A stretch of DNA of 64,000 bases from contig CM055911.1 in the NCBI GenBank assembly GCA_029582155.1, positions 20,880,514 through 20,944,513 on the forward strand. Direction: 5' to 3'. Shown piece after piece: positions 1 to 14,200 of this stretch. The position numbers and the translations under genes were made by a program. Each line of letters starts with the position of its first letter. Within the stretch, counting starts at the first letter, position 1. The DNA is from Panopea generosa (taxonomy: Eukaryota; Mollusca; Bivalvia; Adapedonta; Hiatellidae). The notes under the pieces are model-generated. The model was not told the DNA's origin and made no database searches. It was given only the letters and a program-made list of their open reading frames with translations.

Positions 1-1600
1 AAGAGTGAATACTTTTTTCCATAAATTTTGAAGATAAATTACTACAATGAATAAGTGAATAGATACCAGAGCTCAGAAGGACATCCCATTGGTCAATGCT
101 GCGCATGCGCATGTCATGTGGACTTGCCCAACCTTGAAATTATTTTCGAATGTATACACGACTGCGAGTACTTACAAAGTACATTTGTCGGCTACAAGTA
201 GTTCTTTTGTTATATTAGGAAGATATTTTTTATTAAGTATTAGACATGCTACTGAGATAATTCCTACGTGAAGTATAAAGGGACACACGTCAAGCCTAAA
301 ATCGAATTTTACTCATGTTCATGTATCCAATCAATCGCCATACATAAGGACGTATAATGATACCAATACCCAAGTGTAACTTTCGGAAAAGTCACACATT
401 TAGTTTAAAGAATGACACGCTAGTTTCTTAAAATGCTAAAAATACCCACACTTTTAATGGCCTTTTATTTCCTCTTTTATAGCAACGACGCGAAAGATAC
501 AAACTGATCAAGGTAATATAAGTGTTATATTTTTTTAAATTTGCCGTCACAGATGACTACAAATATAGAACATAGGAGACCAATTAAACCATTTACAAGA
601 GTGATCATTGCTACAGCAGAAATATAATGAGTGTCCGTACACTTCCCCTTGTATTTTATTTGAATGACTGAGCTGCGTAAAAACGTTCCGGAATATACAA
701 AAGTGATAATTCATGAAAACTGACGAGGGTCCCTTTAATAACTTGAATAATGAAAAACATTGTATATTCAACACACACGAAAAACTACATAAATAATCAA
801 ACAGCATAATTTCGTCTAATCGGTTATTCCGAAAAAAAAAATTCACATTTTGATAAATATAGGATAAGTTGTCATACTCGAGAAAAAAGTATATGGTTCA
901 AAATACCTTTGATATTAGAAGAAAATGTAGCGCTCCGTATACATGTGCAGTACATAGCGTACTGGTTTAAAATTAAAACATATAATGTTTATTCAAAATA
1001 ACAATTGAAAATAATCGAAACAAATATCTATTTTAGAATAAGATTTTCGAAATACATACTCGATTCAATGCGTTGTTGTCTTTTGAATTTTATGTTGTTT
1101 TATAAATTGATTTATTCATTGAACTTGAATTTCGATATAATAATGTTGTTTTATGATACTTATTGTCTGTGATACCCAAAGTAGTACCTATGCATTATAC
1201 AGGTACATGTGTATATAGATACTCCAACATTTATCGTCGTTACTAATATTTGTATACACGGCATTCAAAGAGTTTACAATTTAAGTTCACACCAAGTTCT
1301 TTACACATGAAACATGCACACAATACTTAGGAGACTACTGGTTGTATTAAGTCTGGTTCATAGCTATATTTCAATGACCGCTGATACTCATATTTACTGT
1401 ATTACATGTTTGTGCCCTTTGACAATCAGTTAATTTGATTGTATAATAATTACCATATATTCCTATATAAATGTTTACACGAGACAAACCAACACGTCAG
1501 AGCTCCCAACAGTACCACTAGGCTTCTATTGTTACACCCTGGTAAGTAGGAAAGTCAATAACCGATTAAACTAAAATATCTACCTTCCTAACCCGTTGTC
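1..1600. other. AT-rich region without recognised features
   Basis: I see no protein-like frame, tRNA-like head, inverted ends or clear tandem repeat here. The short frames present have the composition of random AT-rich DNA. Confidence 0.6.
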
Positions 1601-1641
1601 GTTGTTCTAGTAGCAGAGAAGGAATGAAGCAAAGTTCATAA

Positions 1642-1764
1642 TTTATTTATTTCAGCTGGTTATCTTTCAAATGTTATAAAATACAAACCTTTTGGTATAC
1701 AGCTAGTTTGTCCCACTCATAATAGATATCAATGAATCTTTAAATTGCATTACAAAATTTTATT
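1642..1764 (-). promoter_or_regulatory. Candidate polyadenylation signals of the cadherin-like gene
   Basis: AATAAA hexamers occur on the minus strand at about 1764-1759 and, overlapping, at 1651-1642. These are 255-375 bases past the stop codon. Either would place the 28-bp minisatellite inside the 3' UTR. In AT-rich DNA such hexamers are common, so the choice between them is open. Confidence 0.35.
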
Positions 1765-1803
1765 TCAGTATAAGTTTTCTTATATATACTTTAACACATG
1801 CCT

Positions 1804-1977
1804 AAACTGTATCAATTGATATGTATAATACAAACTGTATCAATTGAGATGTATAAAACAAACTGTATCAGTTGAGATGCATAATACAAACTGTATCTTT
1901 TTAGATGTATAACACAAACTGTATCAATTGAGATGTATAATACAAACTGTATCAGTTGAGATGTATAATACAAACTG
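1804..1977. repeat. 28-bp minisatellite, about six copies, in likely 3' UTR
   Basis: Six units of exactly 28 bases plus a partial unit, built on AAACTGTATCAATTGAGATG followed by TATAATAC. They differ at single positions (AATTG/AGTTG, TATAATAC/TATAAAAC). The array begins about 40 bases downstream of the cadherin-like gene's stop codon. Confidence 0.9.
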
Positions 1978-2018
1978 GTTCATTCCTATAAATGCTACTA
2001 AATAATCTTATTGATCAG

Positions 2019-2281
2019 TTAATCTTTCACAACGAGCAGCAGGAGGAGGGACAGTATTGCCATAATATTGACGGTGATTGCTTCAGCGCTACTACAAGTT
2101 GCTGCACAAAATCCTGCACATTGTGTTGACGAACCGACGCAGATGGAAACCTGTGTTGAAGAAGTGAGAGCGGTGGTAACAAGCGCTGTCGCTGCAAATG
2201 AATATGAGCTTGTTACAGATCTATCAATAGTTGCACCGCTTTTAACCTTAATTACTCCATCTGTGATCTCAAAGTCAGACG
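2019..2281 (-). CDS. Exon 5 of cadherin-like gene (second domain, Cys cluster, GPI-like tail)
   Basis: This 263-nt terminal exon follows a TATTTTCAG acceptor and ends in TAA at 2021-2019. It encodes FEITDGVIKVKSG and SYSFAATA of the second domain. Next comes a Cys-rich membrane-proximal stretch, with Cys at 228, 235, 239 and 243. The tail is a Ser/Ala-rich possible omega region (CSSAEA), a hydrophobic segment with five consecutive Leu, and KD. A signal-anchor transmembrane reading is also possible, but the near absence of a cytoplasmic tail favours GPI attachment. Confidence 0.82.
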
Positions 2282-5200
2282 CTGAAAATATAAATTAATA
2301 TGCGCTTTTAATAGTTACTAACAAAATCGGTTTATTAATTATATATAAAAAATACATATAGAAAACATTATGTATTGTAAAACATATATATTTGCTAATA
2401 TAGATACAAACAATAAGGTCTATAGTACGTGCTGTCGGATAATTGCAGTTGGAAGCGCGTGCTCCGTCATTAATTCAACCCAGCTACACCACGGTGTCGC
2501 CTTTACCTATGCCTCTTTAAAAAAGTCACCGGTGTTACCTATCAATAACATTGCTTTATCATACATTGCTGAGTGGTCTTAGGCGCAATCTTAAGACCAC
2601 CAACCTCTCAACACTAAGGTCGTAGATACAAGTCCCACTCGCTCCAATTGTTTGTGTTTTTTTTGAAAGTTTGCCAGTTACTTGTGGAAGGACGGTGGTG
2701 TACTCAGATCCATTTTGATGCCTCACTCATAAATAAAATTGTATATAACCTGACATGTGTTGTAATGGTATTACATGTAAGCACATTAAAAATCATACAT
2801 AAGACTATGAATTGTACTTGTGTAATGTTGTTTTAAATGTTCTGATGACTATAGTGACATGAAAACAAGTTTAAATTGACATATACATGCTGTATATAAG
2901 TAGGGATTTCCAATGCAGCAGCAACTAATTATGTCATTGATTATTCTAATTGAAAATTGTATGATCAAATAGAAATAAATAAACATACAGCCAACGGCAT
3001 AACCAATCGTGGATGTACCAGATGATAATGTCACCGTGGTAGTGACCACAGTAGTTCCTGAAATAGAAAACAATAAACAGGCATAAATTTAAACATATAA
3101 CTATACATATATGGAGATAACAATCAGACACAAATGCACAGACCAGACCCCTGCGAGTGCGCCTAGCCACAATGCAAACCATAGACACAACATCAATGCC
3201 TCCGCCAATACAATAGAATAGGTTTGAACCATGACTAATATACCAGTGTCCCCTATGTCACACATCCTGACTGGACGGACACTTTACATACAAGAACTGA
3301 TAGCTTTATGGATTCATGTGTACTCACAGGCTATATAAAGGGCATGCGTAGAAACCCATTTGATCATGAATACACAGTGAAATGTTGCATGTGACACTAT
3401 TGTATATATGACATGTTTGACACTTATTTTATATAGCAAAAGCCTCAGCTTTATGATTATAATTGATATTTTAGTAAAGACTTGTTTTTGTAGGCTGTTC
3501 AGCGCCGGTTTTAACAATGTTTCACTTCTATCGCGACGGTGTCTACTACTTGAGGCAGATTATAAGCGCTGCGACACTGGAGTATCGGGCCGATCAGACC
3601 TAGACATATAAATACTGAGCACCAAGCGAGGGAATTTTCAGTTCCATGTTTAAGTAATGGTATGATCTGGCTGGGGATCGAATCCGCGACCTTCGGCATG
3701 CGCAGTGAAGAAAGTCCATATAGGTTGTATTCAAGTTCTTGATAAGTGCAGGGTTTTCAGTATACCGTGTGTACTACTCAATAGCATCGCTGTATCCTTA
3801 GAAGTATGGGTACATTTAACGGTAATCTGTACTATCTTTATAATTATGAAACTTTTGTGTTTGTTCAAATGTATTGTTGAGAATTTCAAACTATTTTAAT
3901 TGTTTAAAATAAAAGCCGTCTATTCTAATTAGTCTTTGCAAATAATCAGAGTCTATGCCTTACCGACGGCTGCATTGTCTTCTAGGACAGCGCAGTAGTG
4001 GAGAGAAGGCCAGGTTGGATCTTCAGTGTCAGTATTAGTAATAGCAAGAGTCACAGTTACTATTCCTTCTAACACTGGGTCGGAGTCATCTGTAGCCCTG
4101 TGTACGCGAGATCAAGTGTTACATGTATTTTGTATATAGTATGCATATAATAATAACAGTAAAACATAAATGAAATTGCATGTAAACAAAAACATATTCA
4201 AATATAAAGTATAAACAATGAAATGACACAAAACTAGGATATAAATATGTTCTTATATTTAAAAAAGTTGAAGCTATTATGGGACGAAAGTATCCAGCAA
4301 GTCGTGATTGTCGATGAGTTAGCAATATCTAGATAATATTAGATCGAGATGAAATAAAAGTAAAGCATAAGTATATACTATTTATATAGAATACATTCAA
4401 GTGTGTTTGGATGAAATATGTGACACAATAATGATATTGGATATTTCGCGTGATATCGTACGACATAACTGGCGTCAGGTCTGTCAATCAAACGAATCAG
4501 CAATATTTATTTTTTGCTACTTTACTATTTTATAAGACAATCGAACATTTTTTAAGTTAAAACCACATTGTATTTACTTGGACAAAGAACACAACGTGGT
4601 CAGTGGGCGGAGCGATCGTCGCTCTCGCGTCAGGTCAATTATATAATCATAATAAGCTAATGTGACAAAACTATATATGTTAAATGTACAAAAGTAAAGT
4701 AAACTTTTATATGACGAAAATGCAAAGAGAACTTTTGTTTTTTTATTTTCGGATATTGTGTTTCATTTTCTGTTTTTCAATTCATCATACATGTACGTGT
4801 CGGATAAAGAATGTATGAATTTGCATACTGTAAATCTTGAGTTTTCTATGTTTAATTACAAGAAGTACAATACCAAATGTAGTTCACACATTAATCAGCA
4901 GACTTAAGAAATGTGAGTCGGATATAGTTATCAAGTTATCGGAGGGTCTGTCACGGCTATCTGTGGTGTCCTTGAGCAAGACATTTTATCCAAAAAAGCT
5001 TAGTACTTGTTTTATCCAGGAAGATTTCCAGCGTGATTTCTTTAAGTTGTACATGTAATAACTTGTTTCACAATCGAAGTGAAATAATTTCATAACATCA
5101 ATAATAGTTACAAAAGAGGATATCCTAACCATATTCTAGATGAATATGTTCCTAAATTGTTTTAATATTGTTAGTGTGATATTCTATATAATCTATGTCA

Positions 5201-8200
5201 TATATGTGTGGTGTTTCTAAAAAAACATATTGATTCTATCATTATTTGTTAACCATGTTGAATATACCAACAACAGGAAGCAGAATACAAAACTTGATAC
5301 ATTTATATCATGTCTAGTGGTATAAGGTTAATGCACCCAGACAGTTTCACTGAGATAATGACCTTTGTTCAGTATGCCGTGTGATAAACATCGAGTAACT
5401 GTTTTATAACATTACGGTGGTGAAATATTTTGCACTTATTCGATACATTTATCTACCTTTTTAACACTCTGAAAAGCTTTGATCTTATGTAACAGACATG
5501 CACGAACATATTTTTTCCATCTATATCACTGTTACTTATATTGAAATCTTTACAATACAAACACACAAAAAACAAACAAATATTTCATTAGGTATCAAAC
5601 AGCACTTGCGTGTTTACAGACAACACAAATATTACAACTGTCAAAACATGAAATAAGATTATCAGTAATGTTACTAATAAATTAATTTACTGCATATATA
5701 AGTCTGATGCTAAGTATTTATTCCAAAATAAAATATATAAATTTCATAAACTGTTGTCTTTGTGCATTGGCAGGCCGTTATACTTTCATATTAGGCCAAT
5801 GACAATAATAACGTTAAAAACATTTCTTACGAAATTCTCTATACTTAGAACATACTGATAGAATTTTATCAACAATACAGTTCAGATATTTTTCCAGTAC
5901 AAATGTATGTATCTATTTAGAATAATGTTCTAATTCACTAGAGTTGCTGAAAGTAGAGTATATATAGTAGACCAATATTGTTTGTAAATATCGTGCATTC
6001 GCTGTATGATAAGTATAATATTAAATGCATGTGTTATTTTGCCATGGCTGCATATCCATGAATGGTCACTTTTAGCTATGGGCATAGTTTTAAAGAAAAT
6101 ACGTTATATTATAGTGTAACACTTCTGACGTCATCAATGACAGTGAAATGTACAATAGGCATGGTGTTTGCTGTTAATGCACACATACATGATTACGTGA
6201 ATTAAAAATAAATAACATTGATGCAAACCATTATATATAAAATTATATATCATATCATTACTTTCCAAGTTTGCAGTCACCTATAGCCAATTTATTAGTT
6301 TTCCACACCTTCATTTGCAGAAAATATGGTGTTATTTATATTCTTCTTTGCTTAAAACATACGAGAAGACAAAATTACATGTTTTTATTTCATAAACACA
6401 CTTCGATACAGCTACAGACATTGTAGAAACCTGTCATATCGTTTAACTTAGTAGCAATGTATTAAAATTAGTAATTAAATAGATTACAATAATGTGATTG
6501 ATTGATTGAATGTTAAACGTCATGTTTATACCATCGAGGGCTACCAGACTATCAGTTGACATAACCACTATTTCCTTTGGTTCTGGAAGGTTAACAAGTA
6601 CTCCAACACACCATCTCCACAAGTAACTGATAACATTCCCACTTGAGTCACCGATTAGAGAGTATTGATAATCAGACACAATGTCGTATATAAATCAATA
6701 CGGAGATAGTAAGACGCGCTACCGACTGAGCTAACTGAGTCAACACACACTATTCTGACACTCACTTTAATTGTTATAGTTTAGTTTAAACTTATTTAGA
6801 TTACTTCGACTGTGAAACAAGTTCTTACAACAAATCACGCTCGAAGTCTTCCTGGGTAGAGCCGGATACTACACAAAGCCGTGGATGTTATATTTCAAAT
6901 TCAACTTTAGCATTAAATTGTTTTTACTGTGATATTTAACATTATATATTTATTGTACAGATAACACTGCAGTTTAATTATAAGTCCGTGTATATATTGT
7001 TAGAAAAAATGTTTCGTAAAAGTTTACTTACTTAACCTTAATTACGTAAGAGGTAGCCCACTCGTAATCGAGGGCTTGATTGGCAGCCAACTGGATTTGT
7101 CCCTCTTTGGCAGCATTAATTGATACAGCAAATATACCATAGGAATTTTCCACTATTTCATACGAGTCTATGTTTTGATCGGCCGAAGCTGCGACAACTT
7201 TTAGCCCTGTTAGATCTTTCGCTGATGAGTCACCACCTTGTTCACCAACAGAAGTCAAAGTCCCAGTTGCTGTATCAGTGGTACTCATAGGTGTAGTCCA
7301 TGTTAGTGCCGATTCTATAAATTAAAAAAAAAACAACAGTAAAATATAGGACATTCATATTCATTCAATATTTTTATTCATCATATATAGTTATTTTGAT
7401 TCTACTTCAGCCGCAAATTATGGAATTAAAAATAAAATCTTACTTTGTTTTTCGTTTTTCGAATGATGGTGTTCAAGTAATGCTACTCGTCAATGTTGTA
7501 GTTAATTATTATATAATATATTTATACTTACATTAATAAGATAAGTACATGTATGTTGGTACAATATAACTAGCTCCCTAAAATGGGGTTTAGGGCCATT
7601 TTTAATACATTTCAGTTTATATGCGGCAAACCTGGTTTTATTAGCAGATGAAGACCGCAGACTGAATCAGACTGAGTAGAACCACCGTAAATGGCAAAAG
7701 TACTCACAAAGTGTTTTTGAACCTATGACCTAAGTTGTTAGAGGTAAGTGGTCTCCTTTGAAGTTTATTGTAGTATTTCAGTAATAACGGTTGTCAACGC
7801 TCCTACTTATCGTTGCTGTGATCAGCTAGGCATTTAACCAGTATATCGCTTGGACACACATTATGCCTACAATTAGCTGACTTCTTTCCCACCTAATCAG
7901 ATGTGGGAGACTCACGTCTGTATAATATATTTTGTCAATCATTACAGAGACTCAGGAAATGCTTTGATTCGAATTAGCTAGAAAGAAAAGATGGGTTTAA
8001 ACGCCATTTTCTAAACATTTCAAGTTATATATGGCATAGCCAGTTTTATCAGGAGGAATCCTTCAGAATGAATCTATATAGAACCATCGTCCTTCCGCAA
8101 GTAACTGGCAAACTTTCTCACATACAATTTTTGGAGCGAGCAGAATTCGAACCTACGACCCTAGCGGTGAGAGGTAAGTGATTCTGATACGGCACCTTAG

Positions 8201-11200
8201 ACCACTCGGCCACGGATGACCCATAAAGAAAGAAGCGCTAAGCATAAAACATAACGAATATAACCTGAAGCATCAACTAATTTATTTTCGTGAAACTAAG
8301 ATTATTCCATAAGAAACAGTGATATGATATGGTATCCAGCATTTATGTCAGCAGTTTTACAATCGTGTTATCAACATACTCGTACAATAAAATAGTTTTA
8401 AGATAAATCTGTCATGTCTTGAGTTTACTTTAGTTTATATATCCTTGTATTATAGTACACACTATGACATTCCTGTTCTCTCGCTTAACTTTGAGATTGG
8501 CTTAAATCCCACAACTCAATTCTAAGCAAGGAAACTACATTCATTGCTATCATTAAACTGTTTTGTATATAACTTTGACTTGGTTCGAACCAAAACCCCT
8601 AACGTATTTCAAAGATATATATACCAACTAAAAATGCGCAGTATTTACGTGTCTTACAATAAAAACGAATTTACCTTAGATTTGACATCATGCTTTAAAA
8701 TATAAATGAAATTTAAGGATCATGAATAATTTCCAATGTTTTATAGATAACCATTTTGTCGTGTATTTTGTTTCGTTTGTTTATTTTGATGGTCTTAATC
8801 ATTATAACTTGATATAGTGATGCTATACTTTCCGAATTTTTTTTTTTTAAATGGGGGTTAACTCCATTTTCAACACATTTCTGAATCTAAATTACACTTT
8901 ACGGGTCATCAGTGTCCGAGTGGTGTGAAGTCTTGTCGTTTGACGACCATTTACATACTCCTTTAACAGGTGAACAGCTGGGTTTCGAGCCCAAATCGAT
9001 AAAAAAATGTATGCCAGTAATTTGCGGAGGAGTAATGTGACTCAAGTAGCTATGGGACAATGGATATGGCAAATTCAAACAATGATAAAATGTTTTTTCA
9101 AATCTGTGATCTCTTCATCAATCTAGATACATTTATATGTAAAACGATTCATTTGAATACCCAATAACAGTTTTGGGCGAATAAAACTTTTAACCTGATA
9201 ATGCCAGTATTAATCAAGTCCATTAAATAGGCCAAGGTCAGTAATGTAAACCTTTTTTAGTTGATGGTGATCAGCTTACAGAATTAATAGTATTACGAAA
9301 AATAAAATTGATTTAAAAAAAAAAAGTTCAAACCCAAGCTAAACAAACAACTTTAACCTAAGGTTTTAAACACAAAAGTATGGAAATTTATGTAAGTTAG
9401 CTATATACATTGTTTCTATAATATAATACACATGTGTTTATGAAGTTTAGTCACAAAACCATATCTTACCTAGCCCACACCCTTTGTTTAAGATTTATTT
9501 TCACTTAAATTCATTTTATTTGATTTGAGATGCAATATATGCATTAAATCTTAAGCCGTCTTATATTTTATGCAATACATTATGTGTTACTAATACGTAT
9601 TCTAATGCAAACTTCCAGCTTATGGAAAAAAATAAACCTTAGTATTCAAGACATGTTAACATATTTTTTGCATGGCACTTAATTATTAACTTATATCATT
9701 TGCTTCATTATCAATTATAACAACCATTGAATAAACCATATGACAACCATGCCGTAAAACTATTTGATAATTGACACATACTTAATTACAAATTTTTTTA
9801 TATGTAACTAATTGTTAAAATCATAATAATTATTGAATGAATAAGAATAATATATGAAAAATCACATTTTTTATTAATTTATTAATAAATGTTATCATTT
9901 CTTATTTAAATATATGTGCCAATACCTATAAAAATGTTATTTAATAGCTAAAAATGTAAATACATGTAGAAAAATACCCTAACAGTTTTATGTAAATAAT
10001 TTAGAAAATATTTTGTATATGTACTTCACTTAAATGTGGTTTAACGCCATTTTCAACACATTTCAGGATATATATGGCATATCCAGTTTTACTGGTGAAG
10101 GAAGACCTCACACTGAGCGAGACTGAGTAGAATCACCGTCCTTCCGCAAGTAACTGGCTAATTTGTTCGCTTACAGTTTTTGGAGCGGGCTTCACGGGCT
10201 TCACGAACATTAAATAATCAGGGCTTCACAAAAAAAATCAATTATTCATATTATTTTTATTGTGACGTCCAACTGAAACCAAGCTTGCTCAAATCATGCA
10301 AAAAGTTACACATTTTCTGAAAATACAATCATTTTAAATGTCGATCAAAATTTAAACACACAACGGAGAAATTGTCAAATTGACTTACATCGATTCCAAA
10401 TGAAAACTCAAAACTTTGCTTGTAATCCTTAATTATACGAAAATCCGATCGAACCATTATCAGCTTTAACGAATAAGGGCATGGCGCTGTATGTGTTTGA
10501 AACTTGAATCATGATGCCCAATAGTGTCCGAGGATAAATATACAGTATGAAAATACAGACAAACACGTCTAAGGCAGACAGTCATGAGAAGAAGCGAAAG
10601 TCGTATTTTAAGACAGGTTGTTGCTAAATACAGGTTAGATTGCTCTGGAAGCACAAATGTGATTCATCTTAAGACAAGTGACCAATTACACAGATGTGAC
10701 TGTATAATGATTGATGCTTTGTAAATAAGATTTCTTACAAAAATATGCTATAATTAAACATCTCCTCAAACCCGTGACAACATTGGAATAACAAAAACAC
10801 ATATGTGTCAATATCATATTATAAATGTTGACGATATTTGATGGAATTTTATTTGAAAGGAATTTATTGATATGTACCATAGCTATTGATTATCCTGCAT
10901 TGCTATAATCTAGGTTTTGTTGACGTCATTCCATTTTCACATGACTTATGATTGCCTCCATGTTTGTTGTATTGTAAAGTCATATCTTACACATAACAGG
11001 TTATTTAATTTCGCATATTTCGTTATTTTGGCAAGGCAAGAATACAGAAACAGTCCCAGTAGAATCAACCGTTCCTCTGCAAGTTACTGGCAACTTTCTC
11101 AAATAAAGTGTTGGAATTGATTGAACCCACGGCCTCATAAATGAGCGTTAAGTGACCCTTAGACGATAAAGCCTTAAATCTCTCGGCTGCCGAGGACACC

Positions 11201-14200
11201 GACTCGTTTAATTAATGTATAATACTCCACCACAGATCGCATTGATAAATAAAACAAAAACACATCGTACTTTTTGTTTTTTGGTACAAGCCGATTAAAA
11301 CCAATGACCGACTAACCGTTACATTATACCAGCTATAATACCTCACACTATACATATGATTGCAACACACAATGTAACATTTCATCCATATACACTTCAT
11401 GATACATCAAAAAGATAATACATTATATCATTATGTAAAGATAAGCATATTCTCTTTGCATATTTTTTAATAAAATTGAAAACATTACAGAAAATATATC
11501 GTGTCCTGTCGTCAAATTCATTACATTCAAACAACGAAAAGATTATTAACTAATATTAAAAAAAACATTATTTGTGTCTACATATATTTTAGTGTTGCAA
11601 ATAAACATAGTTTTTAAATAATTAAAAGCCTGGATGAGATTTTAATGCAAAAAATAGAAAAAGATGATTTTGATGAATTGTACATTCAAAATATTATTAT
11701 AAAATTATCAACTGATAAACAATTAGTATATAATTGAACAAACTATGTGAATATTTAAAAAAAAAAGTCAAACTCCGTTTAAGTCATTCCTTCAATGTGG
11801 AATTCTACGCGAAATGTGTACTGACACATTTTCAATATGGCCACCACGGAGAGAACACAATGTGTTGTGTCGAGTGATGCAGGGACATGTTAACAGATAA
11901 TAATTGCACTAGAACTGCACATCGATTAATTGTATCACAATATTCCGTTGGATGTGCCCATACCCGAAAGTGGCATATTATATTAATAAATAACGTTCCA
12001 AACGACATCTCTTCTGGAACCTTTTTATACAAATTACGTTTGACAAAATATCGCGAAACTGATATGTAAAAATTGTTCTGCTAGTGTGATAATTTTGATG
12101 ACTTTAAGGGAAACACTTCGTCATCTGGTTTCAGTTTGTGGGGTTAAATAATTGTGTATCCGTTTAAAAACATGCTAAACGTATATTAAGCCTAAACAGA
12201 TATGGTGTATGCATGAACAGTTTCATATTATCAAACTATATATAAAACGTTTCTGTTGGGTTAACATGCCATTTAGCATTGTGTTTTTTTGAATGAACGT
12301 TATTTTATCAAAGCACTCGATTGGTAAAGAGTAAAACGCAGTGTATTGGACCCACTTCATGCCAACAATTTGCTGACTACTTCCTCACATAATAAGAGGT
12401 TGGAGACTCACGTCTGTTTAATAGAGATCTTGTCAATCATTACAAAGACTGTGGCAGGGCTTTGATTCGAGTGAGCTAGCCGAACCCAGCCAGAAAGAAA
12501 ATATGGTGTTTAACACCATTTCCAAAGCAAAACACGTTATATATGAATATCCAATTTTATTGGGTGGAAATCCTCTGAATGAATCTAAATAGAACTATTG
12601 TTCTTTCGCAAGTAACTGACTGAATTTCTCACACAAAATATTTGGAGCGTTAGAGTTACCGTTCCTTAACGTATTATACGAAGTTATTATCGATTTTCGT
12701 AACGGTCGAAAAATCTATCCGGATTTTCGGGACGCTTCCGGTTCGAAGCGTACAAAAACGATTTCCTATGTACAGTCACGTGGTAAAAATTCTCGCAGCT
12801 CATTGGAATAGCTATTTTAGGTGGATAATAGATACATGTATTAAGATTAAATGCCTCCATAAATAGGTTGCTACATGGTGTTTAGCGTCGCTTTCAACAC
12901 TTTTCAGTCATACTGCGACGCTGCTATAAACAATTACACACAAAAAAGTATAATTATGTACTATGTGAGATTTAGTATTCAAAGAAAACAGCCGTTACGA
13001 CATTGAAATACCATGTTCAATTCCCTTATAAACTTTGAGGGTAAGATGATCTAAACTTTTATTTTGTTTATACTATACTATACTGTACTGTACTGTGCTG
13101 TGCTGTGCTGTGCTGCGCTGCGCTGCGCTGCGCTGCGCTGCGCTGCGCTGCGCTGCACTGCACTGTTCTATGCTATGCTATGCTATGCTATGCTATGCTA
13201 TGCTATGCTATGCTATGCTATGCTATGCTATGCTATGCTATGCTATGCTATGCTATACTATACTATACTATACTATTTTAGCTCGATTGCGATGGAAGCT
13301 CAGAGTTTATATAAACCGCTCTCGAGTCCGCTTCCTGGTTAGAACCAGTACTGAGTGTTGTTTTATGACAGGCATCGGGTATATCAGGGGATCGAACCCG
13401 CAACCTCTGGCGTGAGCGACCAACACTTTATCCATTAGACTATCGCCCCGCTTAAACTGTTATTAAAATGACATCAATTGCTTATTTTCATAATAAACAT
13501 TTATGTTTTCTTACAGGGTTGTATTTAATTTGCATTGATTATGATGTATGTGTTAATCTTTAAAAAGTGTTAATTTTGTCCAAAAACAAATATTTTTCTT
13601 AAATAAATAGTAATCATATTTGTATGAGCCTTTGTCAGTATTTCTTTTAAAGTTTGTGATTTTCCGGTTTTGAAAACTTCTCTGCTATTAACGCCACTGA
13701 CCTAATATTATATGAACACGTATTGACCAAAAAGTTACTATGGGTGTGAAACTTTAGAATTTGTGTGTTTGCTACGAAGAGGAATTTACCTGAAAGTGTC
13801 TCAGAATAAAACGAGTTTACCTTAGATGCTTTGAAATATAACTGAAATTGCAAATCATTTATAATTCCCCATGGTTCCTTGAGTTTTTGTGATCTAAATC
13901 ATTATATCTTAGTAGTAATACTTGCTATACAAAGATTTATATTATAAAAAATAACTTATCTTATGTATGCAAGTGCAAATTATTACTTTCTGAATCTAAA
14001 ATACATTTTACGGTTCCTCAGTGGTTCAGTGGTCCAAATCCCTGTCGTCTGACGACCACTTACTAGGACCTTTTACGGTTGAACAACTGGGTTTCGAGCC
14101 CGTATCGATCCAAAAATAATATGTTAGAAAATGTACCAATAAATTAGCGTGGGAGAAGGGAGGTTCCGCTTTGATTTAGTCTGAGGTCAAAAATAGAGTT

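Larger units (their letters stand above)
7847..9965. repeat. Intron 1 duplication, copy A
   Basis: Four blocks in order recur at 12346-15175: the GAGACTCACGTCTGT segment with a SINE, the AATTTACCTTAGAT segment, a tRNA-like family D head, and an AT-rich block of about 500 bp. That last block includes GCATTAAATCTTAAGCCGT and ACAACCATTGAATAAACCAT. The copies differ by many substitutions and indels. Copy A also carries an extra dispersed repeat at about 9215-9475. Confidence 0.75.

Noticed and set aside
2068-2298. 76-codon plus-strand frame with a plausible start
   Set aside because: It is antisense to exon 5 of the cadherin-like gene. The minus strand has the acceptor, the matching phase and the domain similarity.
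2849-3188. Two minus-strand frames with hydrophobic segments
   Set aside because: They read through the splice sites of exon 4 into flanking introns. Only 3057-2989 is supported as coding.
13064-13415. Cys/Leu/Ala-rich plus-strand frames of about 100 codons
   Set aside because: They are translations of the pentanucleotide array and an adjoining SINE.
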